A stretch of DNA of 64,000 nucleotides, from assembly GCA_028289345.1 (NCBI GenBank), contig JANQQL010000005.1, positions 227,012 to 291,011 on the forward strand, given 5' to 3'. The notes beneath the pieces are model-generated. The model did not search any database. It saw nothing but the letters and a program-made list of their open reading frames with translations, and was not told the origin of the DNA. The translations under genes and the position numbers were made by a program. Origin of the DNA: Planctomycetota bacterium. GTDB taxonomy: Bacteria > Planctomycetota > B15-G4 > SIAN01. This document shows positions 44,391-53,827 of the stretch, piece after piece; the stretch's first letter is position 1, and each line of letters opens with the position of its first letter.

Positions 44391-47300
44391 TCTTCGCGCG
44401 GTGACGGACCCGGCACCGACGGCAGGGGAACCACCTCGCGTCGTGTCGGAAGCTCCGGGATCGTCGGTCGCCTGGTGTGTGCAAGGTCTGGTCCCCCCGC
44501 CGGGCACACCCCTGCTCCTGGTCACCGATCGCGGTTCCGAAGCCCACGACCTGCAACTCGATCTGGCGTGCTTGGCTCCCGATCGGACCGTTTCGTGGCT
44601 GCAGGAACGCGCCGACTTTGATCCCAAGAGCGCCGAAGCGCGCCGGCTTCGTTCCGATCGAGAACGAGTCCTGCGCGCCATGCGCGGCGAGGACCCGGAG
44701 CTGGTGGTGGTGGCCTCGCTTCGGGCGTTAGCCGAAGAGGCCGGTGATCCAAAAGCCGCCGATCAGGACGTGGAGCGGATTCGCGAAGGGGACAAGCTGG
44801 ACCTCGAACGCCTGCGCCATCGACTGTTCGACGCGGGCCTGGATCCCGCCACGTTGGTCAGTGCACCCGGAGAGTTCTCTCTTCGAGGCGACATCCTCGA
44901 CGTGTTTCCATTCGGCGCGGATCACCCCGTTCGTCTCGAGCTGTTCGACGACGAAGTGGAATCGCTGCGGCGATTCGATCCGGAAACCCAACGTTCCACC
45001 GAGCAGTGCGACGAGGTCGAAATCTCGTTTGCGGGAGAAGGGCGTCGGCAACTCGTCCAGCGTCAGGAGTCGTCGCGGGCCGTCGATCACTTCGCGAACG
45101 AACCCTGGGTGGTGCGGATCGACCCGGAGGCTATCCGCATCGAAATGGATCGACTGCACGAAGCCGCGGCCGATTCCTCCCGCCAACTGGCCGCGACGGC
45201 ACGGGACTTGGAACGTTGGCCGTGCATCGATCTTCACCCCGGATTCCGAGAGCACGCTGACGTCGTGCTCGGAGCGCGCCGCGTCGAAGGCTGCAACGGC
45301 CTGAACGACATCGGTCGCTGGGCCGGGACCCTGCCCAGCAACGTTCGAGCGCTGCACCTGTTTTCCAACACCGCAGCCGAAGGCAAGCGCTTGAGCAAGC
45401 TGCTCCGCTCGTACTTGCCGACCTCTCCCCGCCGGGCGGTCCATGACCAACGTGGCAGCTTGACTCAGGGATTCGTGATTCCGGAGGCCGGCATTTGGGT
45501 CGGCAACCACCACGAGCTGCTGTCGCGAACCCGCTGGAAGCGTGTCGAAAAAGAAGCCGCTGCCACGACTCGTCCAGTGCGAGAAGCTCTGGAACTGAGT
45601 GCCGGCGACTACGTCGTTCACCTAACCCATGGAGTGGGTCTTTACCGCGGTACCAAAGAGCACCAGAACCAAGGCGGGACCGAGGACTACCTGATCCTCG
45701 AATACGACGGCGGCACCTTGCTGTACGTGCCCTCGTCCAAAGTCGACCTGCTGTCTCGCTACATTGGTGCCGGCGGTGCACCGCCGCGCCTCGACAAGAT
45801 CGGGGGACGCTCTTGGTCGAAGAAGAAAGCGGCGGTCGAAGCTGCTCTCGACGAAGTGGCCGACGACTTGTTGGAGCTCCAGGCCAAGCGTCAGACCCGG
45901 CCGGGCCACGCCTTCGAACCCGACGACGAACTGCAAGCGGAGTTCGAAGCCTCCTTCCCCTACGCCGACACCGAAGACCAGGTCACCGCCATCGAGGACA
46001 TCAAGCGGGACATGCAAGCGCCTCGCTCCATGGATCGGCTGCTTTGTGGTGACGTGGGATTCGGAAAAACCGAAGTGGCCATCCGTGCCGCGTTCAAGGC
46101 CGCCGCTCAGGGCAAACAAGTGGCCGTGTTGGCCCCGACCACGCTCCTGGTTCGACAACACCTGGAGACGTTTCAGAACCGGATGGCGCAGTACCCCCTC
46201 GAGATTGCCGGCCTGAGCCGTTTCACGTCGACCGCCAAAGCCAAGGACGCTCTGGAAAAACTCCGCACCGGCAAGCTGGATGTGATCATCGGCACCCACC
46301 GGTTGCTCTCCCCCAAGGTACAGTTCCGCGATCTCGGCTTGGTCATCATCGACGAGGAACAACGCTTCGGTGTGCGCCACAAGGAAGCGTTGAAGCTTCT
46401 GAAAGCGGAAGTCGACGTGTTGACGCTGTCCGCCACTCCGATCCCTCGGACGATGCACATGTCCCTGGTCGGACTGCGAGACATCTCCACCTTGCGCCAG
46501 CCGCCCAGGGGCCGCCAGGCCATCGAAACGGTGGTGACCTATGACCAAGACGACACGGTCCGCCACGCCCTGGAGCGGGAGCTGGCCCGCGACGGACAGG
46601 TGTTCTACTTGTTCAATCGAGTCCAGGGGATCGAGCGGGCCGCGGAACGGGTCATGCGCCTGGCGCCGGCAGCTCGCGTGGGAATCGCTCACGGCCAGAT
46701 GAGCGGGACTCGTCTGGAAAGCGCCGCCAACTCCCTGCAACGCGGCAAGGTCGACGTGCTGGTTTGCACCAGCATCATCGAGTCCGGCATCGACATTCCT
46801 CAGGTCAACACGTTGATCGTGCAACAACCAGAGCTCTTGGGACTCTCGGATTTGCACCAGTTGCGTGGACGGATCGGCCGTTCGGACCGGCAGGCATACG
46901 CCTACTTCTTGCTGCCGAGAAAGCCACTCCCTGCCACCGCCCTCAAACGGCTGCGAGCCCTGGAAGGGCTCTCTCACTTGGGAGCCGGCTTCGACGTCGC
47001 CATCCGCGACCTGGAGATTCGCGGCGCAGGGAACCTCTTGGGATCTCAGCAGTCGGGCCACATCGAGGCGGTCGGCTATGAACTCTACTGCCGCCTGCTG
47101 AACAAAGTCGTGTCCAAACGCAGGGGCAAAGCGCCCCCTCCGGAACCCGAAGAGATCGACGTCAACCTCGGCCTGCCGGCGTTCCTGCCGCGCGAGTACA
47201 TCCACTCGTCTCACCAGCGCATGGGCGTCATCCGACGAATGGGAGAATCGAGAAAACTGCGAGACTTGGAGGAGCTAGAAGAAGAGTTGCGCGATCGCTT

Positions 47301-47604
47301 CGGACGACTGCCGCCCCCGGCTCGACACCTGTTCGACGTGTTGCGACTGAAGCTCGCGTGCCGCCGGTTCGGCATCGCCCGAATGTTCTACCCGGGTGCG
47401 GGAGAAGTGCTCCTGAACGTGAATCATTTGAAAAAGTTCGCGAAGGCACCGCTGGGTTCTCAAGAGGCACGCTGGGTGGAAGGGCAGCGCGTCATTCTCG
47501 CCCTGCCGCCGCGAGTCAACTCCCCCGAAGAAGCCGCTGCCCATCTCCGTGAGCGTTTCCTCGAAGAATCGAGTCGGCCGCGCAAAACCGTCGTGAAACC
47601 GTGA
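44365..47604 (+). CDS. mfd: Transcription-repair coupling factor Mfd
   Basis: 1079-aa ATP-dependent translocase that releases stalled RNA polymerase and recruits UvrA. The UvrB-like N-terminal module (SLRGDILDVFPFG), the RNA-polymerase-interacting CarD-like domain (GDYVVHLTHGVGLYRG, about residues 414-480), and superfamily-2 helicase motifs are present: Walker A GDVGFGKTEVAIRAAFKA (K568), DEEQRFG, ATPIPRTM, QLRGRIGRS. The C-terminal TRCF domain follows. Slightly shorter than E. coli Mfd (1148 aa). Its start lies inside the rnc gene (26-nt overlap), so it is probably coupled. Confidence 0.96.
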   Translation: MKRALPLPDLRAVTDPAPTAGEPPRVVSEAPGSSVAWCVQGLVPPPGTPLLLVTDRGSEAHDLQLDLACLAPDRTVSWLQERADFDPKSAEARRLRSDRERVLRAMRGEDPELVVVASLRALAEEAGDPKAADQDVERIREGDKLDLERLRHRLFDAGLDPATLVSAPGEFSLRGDILDVFPFGADHPVRLELFDDEVESLRRFDPETQRSTEQCDEVEISFAGEGRRQLVQRQESSRAVDHFANEPWVVRIDPEAIRIEMDRLHEAAADSSRQLAATARDLERWPCIDLHPGFREHADVVLGARRVEGCNGLNDIGRWAGTLPSNVRALHLFSNTAAEGKRLSKLLRSYLPTSPRRAVHDQRGSLTQGFVIPEAGIWVGNHHELLSRTRWKRVEKEAAATTRPVREALELSAGDYVVHLTHGVGLYRGTKEHQNQGGTEDYLILEYDGGTLLYVPSSKVDLLSRYIGAGGAPPRLDKIGGRSWSKKKAAVEAALDEVADDLLELQAKRQTRPGHAFEPDDELQAEFEASFPYADTEDQVTAIEDIKRDMQAPRSMDRLLCGDVGFGKTEVAIRAAFKAAAQGKQVAVLAPTTLLVRQHLETFQNRMAQYPLEIAGLSRFTSTAKAKDALEKLRTGKLDVIIGTHRLLSPKVQFRDLGLVIIDEEQRFGVRHKEALKLLKAEVDVLTLSATPIPRTMHMSLVGLRDISTLRQPPRGRQAIETVVTYDQDDTVRHALERELARDGQVFYLFNRVQGIERAAERVMRLAPAARVGIAHGQMSGTRLESAANSLQRGKVDVLVCTSIIESGIDIPQVNTLIVQQPELLGLSDLHQLRGRIGRSDRQAYAYFLLPRKPLPATALKRLRALEGLSHLGAGFDVAIRDLEIRGAGNLLGSQQSGHIEAVGYELYCRLLNKVVSKRRGKAPPPEPEEIDVNLGLPAFLPREYIHSSHQRMGVIRRMGESRKLRDLEELEEELRDRFGRLPPPARHLFDVLRLKLACRRFGIARMFYPGAGEVLLNVNHLKKFAKAPLGSQEARWVEGQRVILALPPRVNSPEEAAAHLRERFLEESSRPRKTVVKP

Positions 47605-47617
47605 TAGTCTGCGCTCC

Positions 47618-48655
47618 ATGATTCGTCGCCCACCGCCTGCCAAACGCTGCCTCTCTCGCGATCGATCGGCGAGGCAGGTGTTCGGGTTCGGGTGGGCCTT
47701 CCTCGTGGGTTGGTCTGTTCCGGCGCTCTCTCAAGAAACGCCGGGAGCTCCCACCAGCAACGACACCGTGGCGGTCGCTGGGGACAACCTCGTCACGATG
47801 GAGGACCTGCGCCGGGAGTGGGATCTGGTGCGCTCTCTGGACGCCAGTCTGGCGGAGAGCCTCCCGCCCAGCCAGATTGCCGACCTCACTCGGCTGATCG
47901 TCAGTGACCACCTGTGGATCGACCACGCCAACACATTCCCCCAATACCACCAGATCATGGACGCGAAAAAGCGCGAAGAGATCACTCGCATTGAGTTCGA
48001 ACAGATCTGGCGAGACGATCTGCCGAGCGAAGACAAAGACATCCTGTTCCGGAAGGCGGAGGCGCGGTTTGCCTTGCAGGCAGTGCTGATGTCGGATCCG
48101 GAGATCCAGCGCAGTACCAAGGTTCGGCCCCAGGAACTGAAGGAGTACTACAGGAGCAACTCCGAGCAGTTCCAGATCAAGGCCCAGGTACGGCTGACCC
48201 AAGCGGTCCTGCCGAAGTCGGTTCACGGGGCTGCCGCTCTGTCGTTGGCGGAAGAAATCCGAGCGCGAACCGTCGGCGGGGAAGTGTTCTTCGAGGCGGC
48301 CGAAAGTGTGGCCAGTGGGTCGCATCGAGATCTGGGCTGGCACGAGCCTGCCACCAGCGCCTTGCGTCAGGAGATCCTGGATTTCGCCGCGACCGCTCAG
48401 CCCGGGGACATCTCCGCGATCTTCGACCTGCCCGGCTCCTGCACCTTGGTCGAGCTGGTGGAAAGGGTCGAAGCCGGCGTCGTTCCCTTCGAGCGGGCCG
48501 CCCAGGACATCTCTCGAGTCCTCGCGGAGCAACGCCTGCTCTCCCATCGAACCCGCTACTTCATCTACCGGGTCCTCCCCGAAGCCTATTTCTATCCTCA
48601 AGACCTGTTTGACGAGGAGCTGAAGCGTTGGGGACACGCGCGACCCGGACGCTGA
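47618..48655 (+). CDS. SurA/PpiC-like peptidyl-prolyl isomerase
   Basis: 345-aa exported foldase-like protein. A signal sequence follows a basic leader (FGFGWAFLVGWSVPALSQ). The N-terminal helical SurA-type domain (AVAGDNLVTMEDLRREWD) and a parvulin-like core at about 190-290 are recognisable (QAVLPKSVHGAAALSLAEEI, SGSHRDLGWHEPAT, AQPGDISAIFDLPGSCTLVELVERVE). The parvulin region is divergent, so isomerase activity is less certain than a chaperone role. It starts 13 nt after mfd and may share its transcript. Probably assists outer-membrane protein folding. Confidence 0.82.
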   Translation: MIRRPPPAKRCLSRDRSARQVFGFGWAFLVGWSVPALSQETPGAPTSNDTVAVAGDNLVTMEDLRREWDLVRSLDASLAESLPPSQIADLTRLIVSDHLWIDHANTFPQYHQIMDAKKREEITRIEFEQIWRDDLPSEDKDILFRKAEARFALQAVLMSDPEIQRSTKVRPQELKEYYRSNSEQFQIKAQVRLTQAVLPKSVHGAAALSLAEEIRARTVGGEVFFEAAESVASGSHRDLGWHEPATSALRQEILDFAATAQPGDISAIFDLPGSCTLVELVERVEAGVVPFERAAQDISRVLAEQRLLSHRTRYFIYRVLPEAYFYPQDLFDEELKRWGHARPGR

Positions 48656-48902
48656 ATCTTCGGGGCCGATGCCTCCCAGGGAGCGGCGAATCCGAACTCT
48701 CCGCGGCCCAAGAGAACTGCCACCCGGCAGGCCGAGTTCGCAGTCGGCAACTGGGGTCCGAGGATTTGGTGGGAGCACCGCCCCGGACCAGTAGAATTCC
48801 GCTCCCCGATTTCCGGGATGGACGCGAACCCGAGGCGCTCGGCGCCGTTGTCCCCTCTCGTCCCCAGGCCCGATCCTTCCGAGTTGACGGAGTCGTCTCA
48901 CG

Positions 48903-50432
48903 ATGTCGGAACCTCAGGAACTCGTCTACAAGCGCAGTCATGTTCCCGGTGGCGAACCGGAATCCTTCGAAGAGCAGCTCCGGGAGCAGTTTCGTCATGC
49001 CCCGTGGTTGGTTGTCTCCTTCCTGCTGCATGCCGCAGTCGGACTGATCCTCAGCAACATGGTCTTCGCCGAGAAGACCAAGGAGCAGAAGGTCGCGATC
49101 CAGGCCGAGGCGCTGCCCGAAGACATCGAGCCGATCATCGAAGAGCCGCCGCCGCCGCCCCCGGAAGAGCCGGAAGAAATCGAAGAGATCGAAGAGGATC
49201 CAGAGATCTCCGAAGAGGTCGTGGACGACCTGCTCGAAGACGACAACCAGGCCCCCCTGGACTCGCCATTCGACTCCCGGAACTTCAACTCGGTGATCGG
49301 TGTCGGTGGTGGTGCCGGTCCCGGTGGCTTCCGCGGCAAGTACGCGCGGCGTGGCTCGGGTCGAAGCAATAGCGCCAGCCAGAAAGCGGTCGATCTCGGA
49401 CTGCAATGGCTGAAGAAGCACCAGGCGGAAGACGGCAGCTGGGGTGCTGCCACGTTCAACGAGCTGTGTGAGCAGAACCGCTGCGATGGCGTCGGCCACT
49501 TCACCCAGGACATCGGGGTCACGGCGCTCTCCTTGCTGGCCTTCCTCGGAGCCGGCAACTCCATGACCACCGGGAAGTACAAGGAGACGGTGAAGAAGGG
49601 GTTGCGCTTCCTGCTGCAACAGCAGGACCGGGACCTCGGGATGTTCGGCCGTCCCAACGAGCACACTTATGTGATGTATGGCCACGCGATTTCCACGTTG
49701 GCAATGGTCGAGGCCTACCACATCTCGCATACGCCGATGTTGAAGCGGCCCGCGCAGAAGGGGCTCGACTTCATTGCCCAGGCGAGGAACCAGGGCCGGG
49801 CTTGGAAGTACGAGTTCCCGCCGAACGGACAGAACGATACCTCGGTCACGGGTTGGATGTTGTTCGCCTTGTTCGCCGGCAAGGATGCCGGGCTCAACGT
49901 GGACCTGGACGCCATTGCCGACGGCATGGCCTTCATCGAAGACATGACCAGCCCGTCCAGTGGACGCACCGGTTACGAGACCCAGGGCTCCGTTTCCTCT
50001 CGTGAAGAAGAGGGAGGTCACTACGAAGCCTTCCCGCCGGAAAACTCGGAATGCCTGACCGCGGTGGCCGTGCTGCTGCGGGTCTTCAACGGCGAAGACA
50101 TCGACTCCTCGCCCATCATGCTGAAGGGCGCGGATCTGATGATGGATAAGCTTCCCAAGTGGGACGAGTCCAGCGGAGAGATCGACTTCTACTACTGGTA
50201 CTACGGCTCCTACGCCCTCTGGCAGATCTCGGGTAAGTACTGGAAGCAGTGGCAGGGCAAGATGCTCGACTCCATCGTCGCCAATCAGCGCAAGGACGGA
50301 GACGAGCTCGGCTCCTGGGACCCCCAAGTGGACGTCTGGGGGCACGTGGGCGGCCGGGTGTACGCCACCGCGATCAACACCCTGTGTCTGGAAGTCTACT
50401 ACCGCTACGACAACCTCATGGGAGCTCGCTAG
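48903..50432 (+). CDS. Toroid (prenyltransferase-like) repeat protein with TonB-like N-terminus
   Basis: 509-aa protein. Residues 34-55 are a membrane helix (WLVVSFLLHAAVGLILSN) and 75-125 an extreme Glu/Pro tract (EPPPPPPEEPEE), like TonB and related energisers. A Gly-rich linker follows. Residues about 155-500 are alpha/alpha-toroid repeats of the terpene-cyclase/prenyltransferase fold (ALQWLKKHQAEDGSWG, GLRFLLQQQDRDLGMFG, TGWMLFALFAG). The catalytic motifs of squalene cyclases are not evident, so it is probably a binding or scaffold protein. Common in planctomycetes; function unknown. Hairpin repeat C begins at its stop. Confidence 0.82.
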   Translation: MSEPQELVYKRSHVPGGEPESFEEQLREQFRHAPWLVVSFLLHAAVGLILSNMVFAEKTKEQKVAIQAEALPEDIEPIIEEPPPPPPEEPEEIEEIEEDPEISEEVVDDLLEDDNQAPLDSPFDSRNFNSVIGVGGGAGPGGFRGKYARRGSGRSNSASQKAVDLGLQWLKKHQAEDGSWGAATFNELCEQNRCDGVGHFTQDIGVTALSLLAFLGAGNSMTTGKYKETVKKGLRFLLQQQDRDLGMFGRPNEHTYVMYGHAISTLAMVEAYHISHTPMLKRPAQKGLDFIAQARNQGRAWKYEFPPNGQNDTSVTGWMLFALFAGKDAGLNVDLDAIADGMAFIEDMTSPSSGRTGYETQGSVSSREEEGGHYEAFPPENSECLTAVAVLLRVFNGEDIDSSPIMLKGADLMMDKLPKWDESSGEIDFYYWYYGSYALWQISGKYWKQWQGKMLDSIVANQRKDGDELGSWDPQVDVWGHVGGRVYATAINTLCLEVYYRYDNLMGAR

Positions 50433-50525
50433 CTCGATCGAGAGATCCCGTCTCCGTCGCGGATTCCACCACGATGGAGGCAACGAAGATCCGATCGGGC
50501 GCGGACAGGCTTTTCACCGGCCTGC
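50433..50525. repeat. Hairpin repeat, copy C (short)
   Basis: 93-bp shortened copy starting at the stop codon of the toroid gene. It reads GATCGAGAGATCCCGTCTCC then GAAGATCCGATCGGGCGC and ends CTTTTCACCGGCCTGC, matching the outer and middle blocks of A and B. The long central part is missing. The arms pair GATCGAGAGATC with GATCCGATC. Confidence 0.72.
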
Positions 50526-50539
50526 GAGACGACATCCCT

Positions 50540-50576
50540 CAGAAGCTCCTTGGCCGAGAAGGTCGGGGAGCTTCTG
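50540..50576 (+). terminator. Strong hairpin after repeat C, terminator-like
   Basis: CAGAAGCTCC (50540-50549) pairs perfectly with GGAGCTTCTG (50567-50576), extended inward by TTGGCC/GGTCGG around the loop GAGAA: about 16 bp in all. No U-tract follows, so it may be a transcript-end stabiliser rather than a classic terminator. Confidence 0.5.
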
Positions 50577-50758
50577 TCATTGGTGCGCGGCACTCGTCGG
50601 CTTTTCCCCCGGCGCGGCGAGGCTCCGCTGCGAAAGCTTTTCCCAGTTGGGGATCCAGGGTTCCCGACGCGAGTTCCTTCCTTCAGTCCCCGGCAAGGAC
50701 GGTCCGATAGCCCACGACACTGGGTATCTACCGAATTCCGAGGAGGTGGCGACGGGAC

Positions 50759-52696
50759 ATGCGGGGAAGTCTGCGCCGACAAATCGTCGTATCCCTCGGT
50801 GTGGTCGGGCTCACCCCGCTCCTCATTCTTCTTGCCATTACATTCCCTCTCACGCGCCATCACATTCGTGAGCGCACCGCGCGGGACTTGCTGGACCGAG
50901 CCGACGTCTTGGGAATGGGAGTGGGACTGGTCTTGGACGAAGCCGTCGGCGACGTCGTTCAGCTTGCCGCGCAACCGACGGTGCGACGCGCTCTGGATTC
51001 CTCCCAGACTCTGGAGTCAGCCCTGGATCAGCTGGTCCAATCGCTGAACCAAAGCGAAGGGCGATTCCTTTCCTTTCACGTCCTGGATTCCGAACGAGAA
51101 CTTCGCGGTTCCGTCGGCGAGTCAGTGATCTCGTCCGGCACGGACCCCTCCTTCGCGACCATCGCCTCCGAAGAGGGACCGGTCGTCGGAGAAATGCTGC
51201 AAGGGGCCTCTCACTCATTCGTGGTCCCATTCGCCGTTCCACTCACTGATGACAGTCACCGCTGCTGCGGATACTTGGTCGCCACCTATGACGCGTACCG
51301 GGTACTTGCCCCGGCGGCGAGTTTGCATTTCGGCAGCCACGGAATGGCCGCCCTCCTGACTCGCTCCGGACGACTCATTCACAGTCACGACTCCATTCAG
51401 GAATCGGCGGCCTCTGCAGAGTTCCTCGAAGAGCATCGACCTTCTGCGGTCCGGCATTTCGAAGGAGCGTTGTACGCCGATCAAGGGCAAGCGTACGTGG
51501 CTTCGGTGGCTCCGATTGAGTCGCGTGGCTCGTATCCGTGGACTCATTCGCGATCGGTGCCGTTCTCCGTGGTGGTCGCCGAACCGCGCGCCGACGTCAC
51601 CGCCCGCGCCGACCAACTCAACCGCATCATTCTGACGACCGGCGCGGTCATGATCGGATTGCTGTGTGTCGCGGCGGCCCTGCTATCGCGGCGGGTGAGC
51701 CGCCCGATCCGGGCACTGATCGACCGGGTCCGGCGCTTCTCGGCCGATCCCCAATACGAACCGGTCCCCTCTCCGGGTAGCGGTCCGACCCCTGCCGGAA
51801 AGACGCGCAACGAGCTCACCATTCTCGGCGACACCTTCGATGCCATGTCCCGACGAGTCGAGTCTCAGCAAGCGGAACTTCGCTCTCACAACGAAGAGAT
51901 GACACAGTTGGTCGAGAAGCTGCGCAAGGCGGACGCGCTCAAGGACGAGTTCCTCTCCTTCTTGTCCCATGAAGTGCGTACCCCCCTTTCCGCCATCCGC
52001 TCCTTCGCCGAGCTCATCCGCATCACCCCGGACCTCGAAGCGACCGAGCGAACCGAGTTCCTCTCCATCATCGAGAGCGAGTGCGAGCGCTTGACGCGAC
52101 TGAGCAACGATCTGCTGGACTTAGCGAAGATCGACTCCGGCACCATGCCGTGGCGCGAAGAACTGCTGGAGATGCGGGAGTTCCTGGCGGCAGTCCTGAA
52201 GCCCTTGCAGGTCCTCGCGGCCCGGGGCCAAGTTCACTTGATGCTGCGAGAAGACCCGGATCTCCCGGTTCTCTACGCGGACCGCGATCGCCTGGTGCAA
52301 CTGGTCACCAACCTGGTGTCCAACGCGCTGAAGTTCACTCCCCAGGGCGGACAGGTGATCGTGTCCGCCACAGCCGATGAAGGTGAGCAAGGACCGGCCC
52401 TGCGTCTTTCGGTCCAGGACACCGGCAACGGGATTCCCGAGGAGTTCCTGGAGCGGATTTTCGACCGCTACGTCCGAACCCCGTCCGCCGAACAAGCGAA
52501 GATGGCGGGTACCGGGCTTGGCCTGAGCATCTGCAAGAAGATCGTGAGCCACTACCAAGGCGAGATCTACGCCGAGAACAACGATCCCGGCATGGGCGCA
52601 ACGTTTCACGTCGTGTTGCCCTGCCACGCGCATGAAGCCACGGACTCGAACACGAATGACGTGGTTGCAGAGGAGGTCGCCGGGGAGCTCTCCTGA
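50759..52696 (+). CDS. Sensor histidine kinase with HAMP domain
   Basis: 645-aa membrane sensor kinase. TM1 is at about 8-33 and a dCache-like extracellular sensor lies at about 35-275. TM2 follows (about 285-307: LNRIILTTGAVMIGLLCVAAALL), then HAMP (about 308-370) and a coiled stretch. The HisKA domain has phospho-acceptor H404 (SFLSHEVRTPLSAIR). HATPase_c has N (LVSNALKFTPQGG), G1 (QDTGNGIPEEF) and G2 (GTGLGLSI) boxes. No response regulator is adjacent, so it is an orphan kinase here. ATG 50759. The signal sensed is unknown. Confidence 0.92.
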   Translation: MRGSLRRQIVVSLGVVGLTPLLILLAITFPLTRHHIRERTARDLLDRADVLGMGVGLVLDEAVGDVVQLAAQPTVRRALDSSQTLESALDQLVQSLNQSEGRFLSFHVLDSERELRGSVGESVISSGTDPSFATIASEEGPVVGEMLQGASHSFVVPFAVPLTDDSHRCCGYLVATYDAYRVLAPAASLHFGSHGMAALLTRSGRLIHSHDSIQESAASAEFLEEHRPSAVRHFEGALYADQGQAYVASVAPIESRGSYPWTHSRSVPFSVVVAEPRADVTARADQLNRIILTTGAVMIGLLCVAAALLSRRVSRPIRALIDRVRRFSADPQYEPVPSPGSGPTPAGKTRNELTILGDTFDAMSRRVESQQAELRSHNEEMTQLVEKLRKADALKDEFLSFLSHEVRTPLSAIRSFAELIRITPDLEATERTEFLSIIESECERLTRLSNDLLDLAKIDSGTMPWREELLEMREFLAAVLKPLQVLAARGQVHLMLREDPDLPVLYADRDRLVQLVTNLVSNALKFTPQGGQVIVSATADEGEQGPALRLSVQDTGNGIPEEFLERIFDRYVRTPSAEQAKMAGTGLGLSICKKIVSHYQGEIYAENNDPGMGATFHVVLPCHAHEATDSNTNDVVAEEVAGELS

Positions 52697-52786
52697 TCGG
52701 GCTTTCGGGCCGGAGCGGGGAGTTCGCCGTCGCATCCACCGGTCAGGAGTCGCTTCCAGACTCCGGGACATCCGTCCGGTCAAACA

Positions 52787-53722
52787 TCAGAACGAACCAT
52801 GTCGCGGCATGCGTTCTCCCCCACCGTGCAACTCATCCAAGAGCTTGCAGTAGCTTTCGTAACGAGGCTCCGCAATCTGTCCATCCGTGACCGCTTGCTT
52901 CACTGCGCAATGCGGTTCGTGGTGATGGGTGCACGTCGGGTACTTGCACTGATTGTGAAATGGCGCCATGTCGCGAAAGAAAGCGCCCAGATCCGCAGGC
53001 TCGATCCCCGCGAGACTGAACTCGCGCATTCCCGGACAGTCGACCACCCGTGCCCCGGATCGCAGCAGAAGCAAGGCGGTGTGGGTCGTGGTGTGTCGTC
53101 CCATGCCTCGTCGCCTGCTGATCGCCCCGACCTTGACGTTCAGCTCCGGATCCAGAGCGTTCAACAGCGACGACTTCCCTACTCCCGAGTGTCCCACCAG
53201 CATGGACAGGCGGTTCCCCATGATCTCGGCCACGGCTTCCATGCCGCGACCCTCGAGGCATGACACCACCGCGACGGCATACCCCAGTCTCCGATACGGA
53301 TCGACCAATGCTTCGGCTTCCTCGGCGGAACACAGGTCGCTCTTGTTCAACACGACCGCCGCACCCACTCCCGAGCTCTCCGCTTCGACCAGGAGGCGGT
53401 CGATCATGCCGCGCCGCAGCGGGGGGCTCTTCACAGACACCACGATGACCAGCAAGTCGACGTTGGCGGCAATGATCTGCACTTTGCCACGCCCGGCACC
53501 GCGCAGGATCTGGGTACGGCGCGGCAGGACTTCCTCGATCGCCCCTTGCTCCCCTTGCAGTTGGACCTTGACGCGATCCCCGACGGCCACCGGTCGCGTC
53601 TGCTCTTCCTCGAACTCGAACAGGTGACCACGAAGCGCGCAGGTGTAGGCCTGTCCGGCCACTTCCACGTGGCAGACCCGCCGATCGACCCGCACCACCA
53701 GACCTTCGACGGTGTCTACCAC
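52787..53722 (-). CDS. rsgA: Ribosome small subunit-dependent GTPase RsgA
   Basis: 311-aa circularly permuted GTPase that aids late 30S maturation. An N-terminal OB fold (about 1-75) is followed by permuted GTPase motifs in the order G4 NKSD (126-129), G1 GHSGVGKSS (177-185) and G3 DCPG (228-231). The C-terminal zinc module has C259, C264, H266 and C272 (CKYPTCTHHHEPHC). The usual TTHT switch I segment (211-214) is present. Single-gene unit, divergent from the glycosyltransferase-like gene. Confidence 0.96.
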   Translation of the reverse strand: MVDTVEGLVVRVDRRVCHVEVAGQAYTCALRGHLFEFEEEQTRPVAVGDRVKVQLQGEQGAIEEVLPRRTQILRGAGRGKVQIIAANVDLLVIVVSVKSPPLRRGMIDRLLVEAESSGVGAAVVLNKSDLCSAEEAEALVDPYRRLGYAVAVVSCLEGRGMEAVAEIMGNRLSMLVGHSGVGKSSLLNALDPELNVKVGAISRRRGMGRHTTTHTALLLLRSGARVVDCPGMREFSLAGIEPADLGAFFRDMAPFHNQCKYPTCTHHHEPHCAVKQAVTDGQIAEPRYESYCKLLDELHGGGERMPRHGSF

Positions 53723-53827
53723 GCGGACTGCTCAGAAGGGGACGAGCTCAAAAGGGAATCCATCAGAAGTCCCTGCGAAACCCGGGTTCGAAGGGGTTGA
53801 ATGGCGGCGAGTTCACAAGGGGAGATC

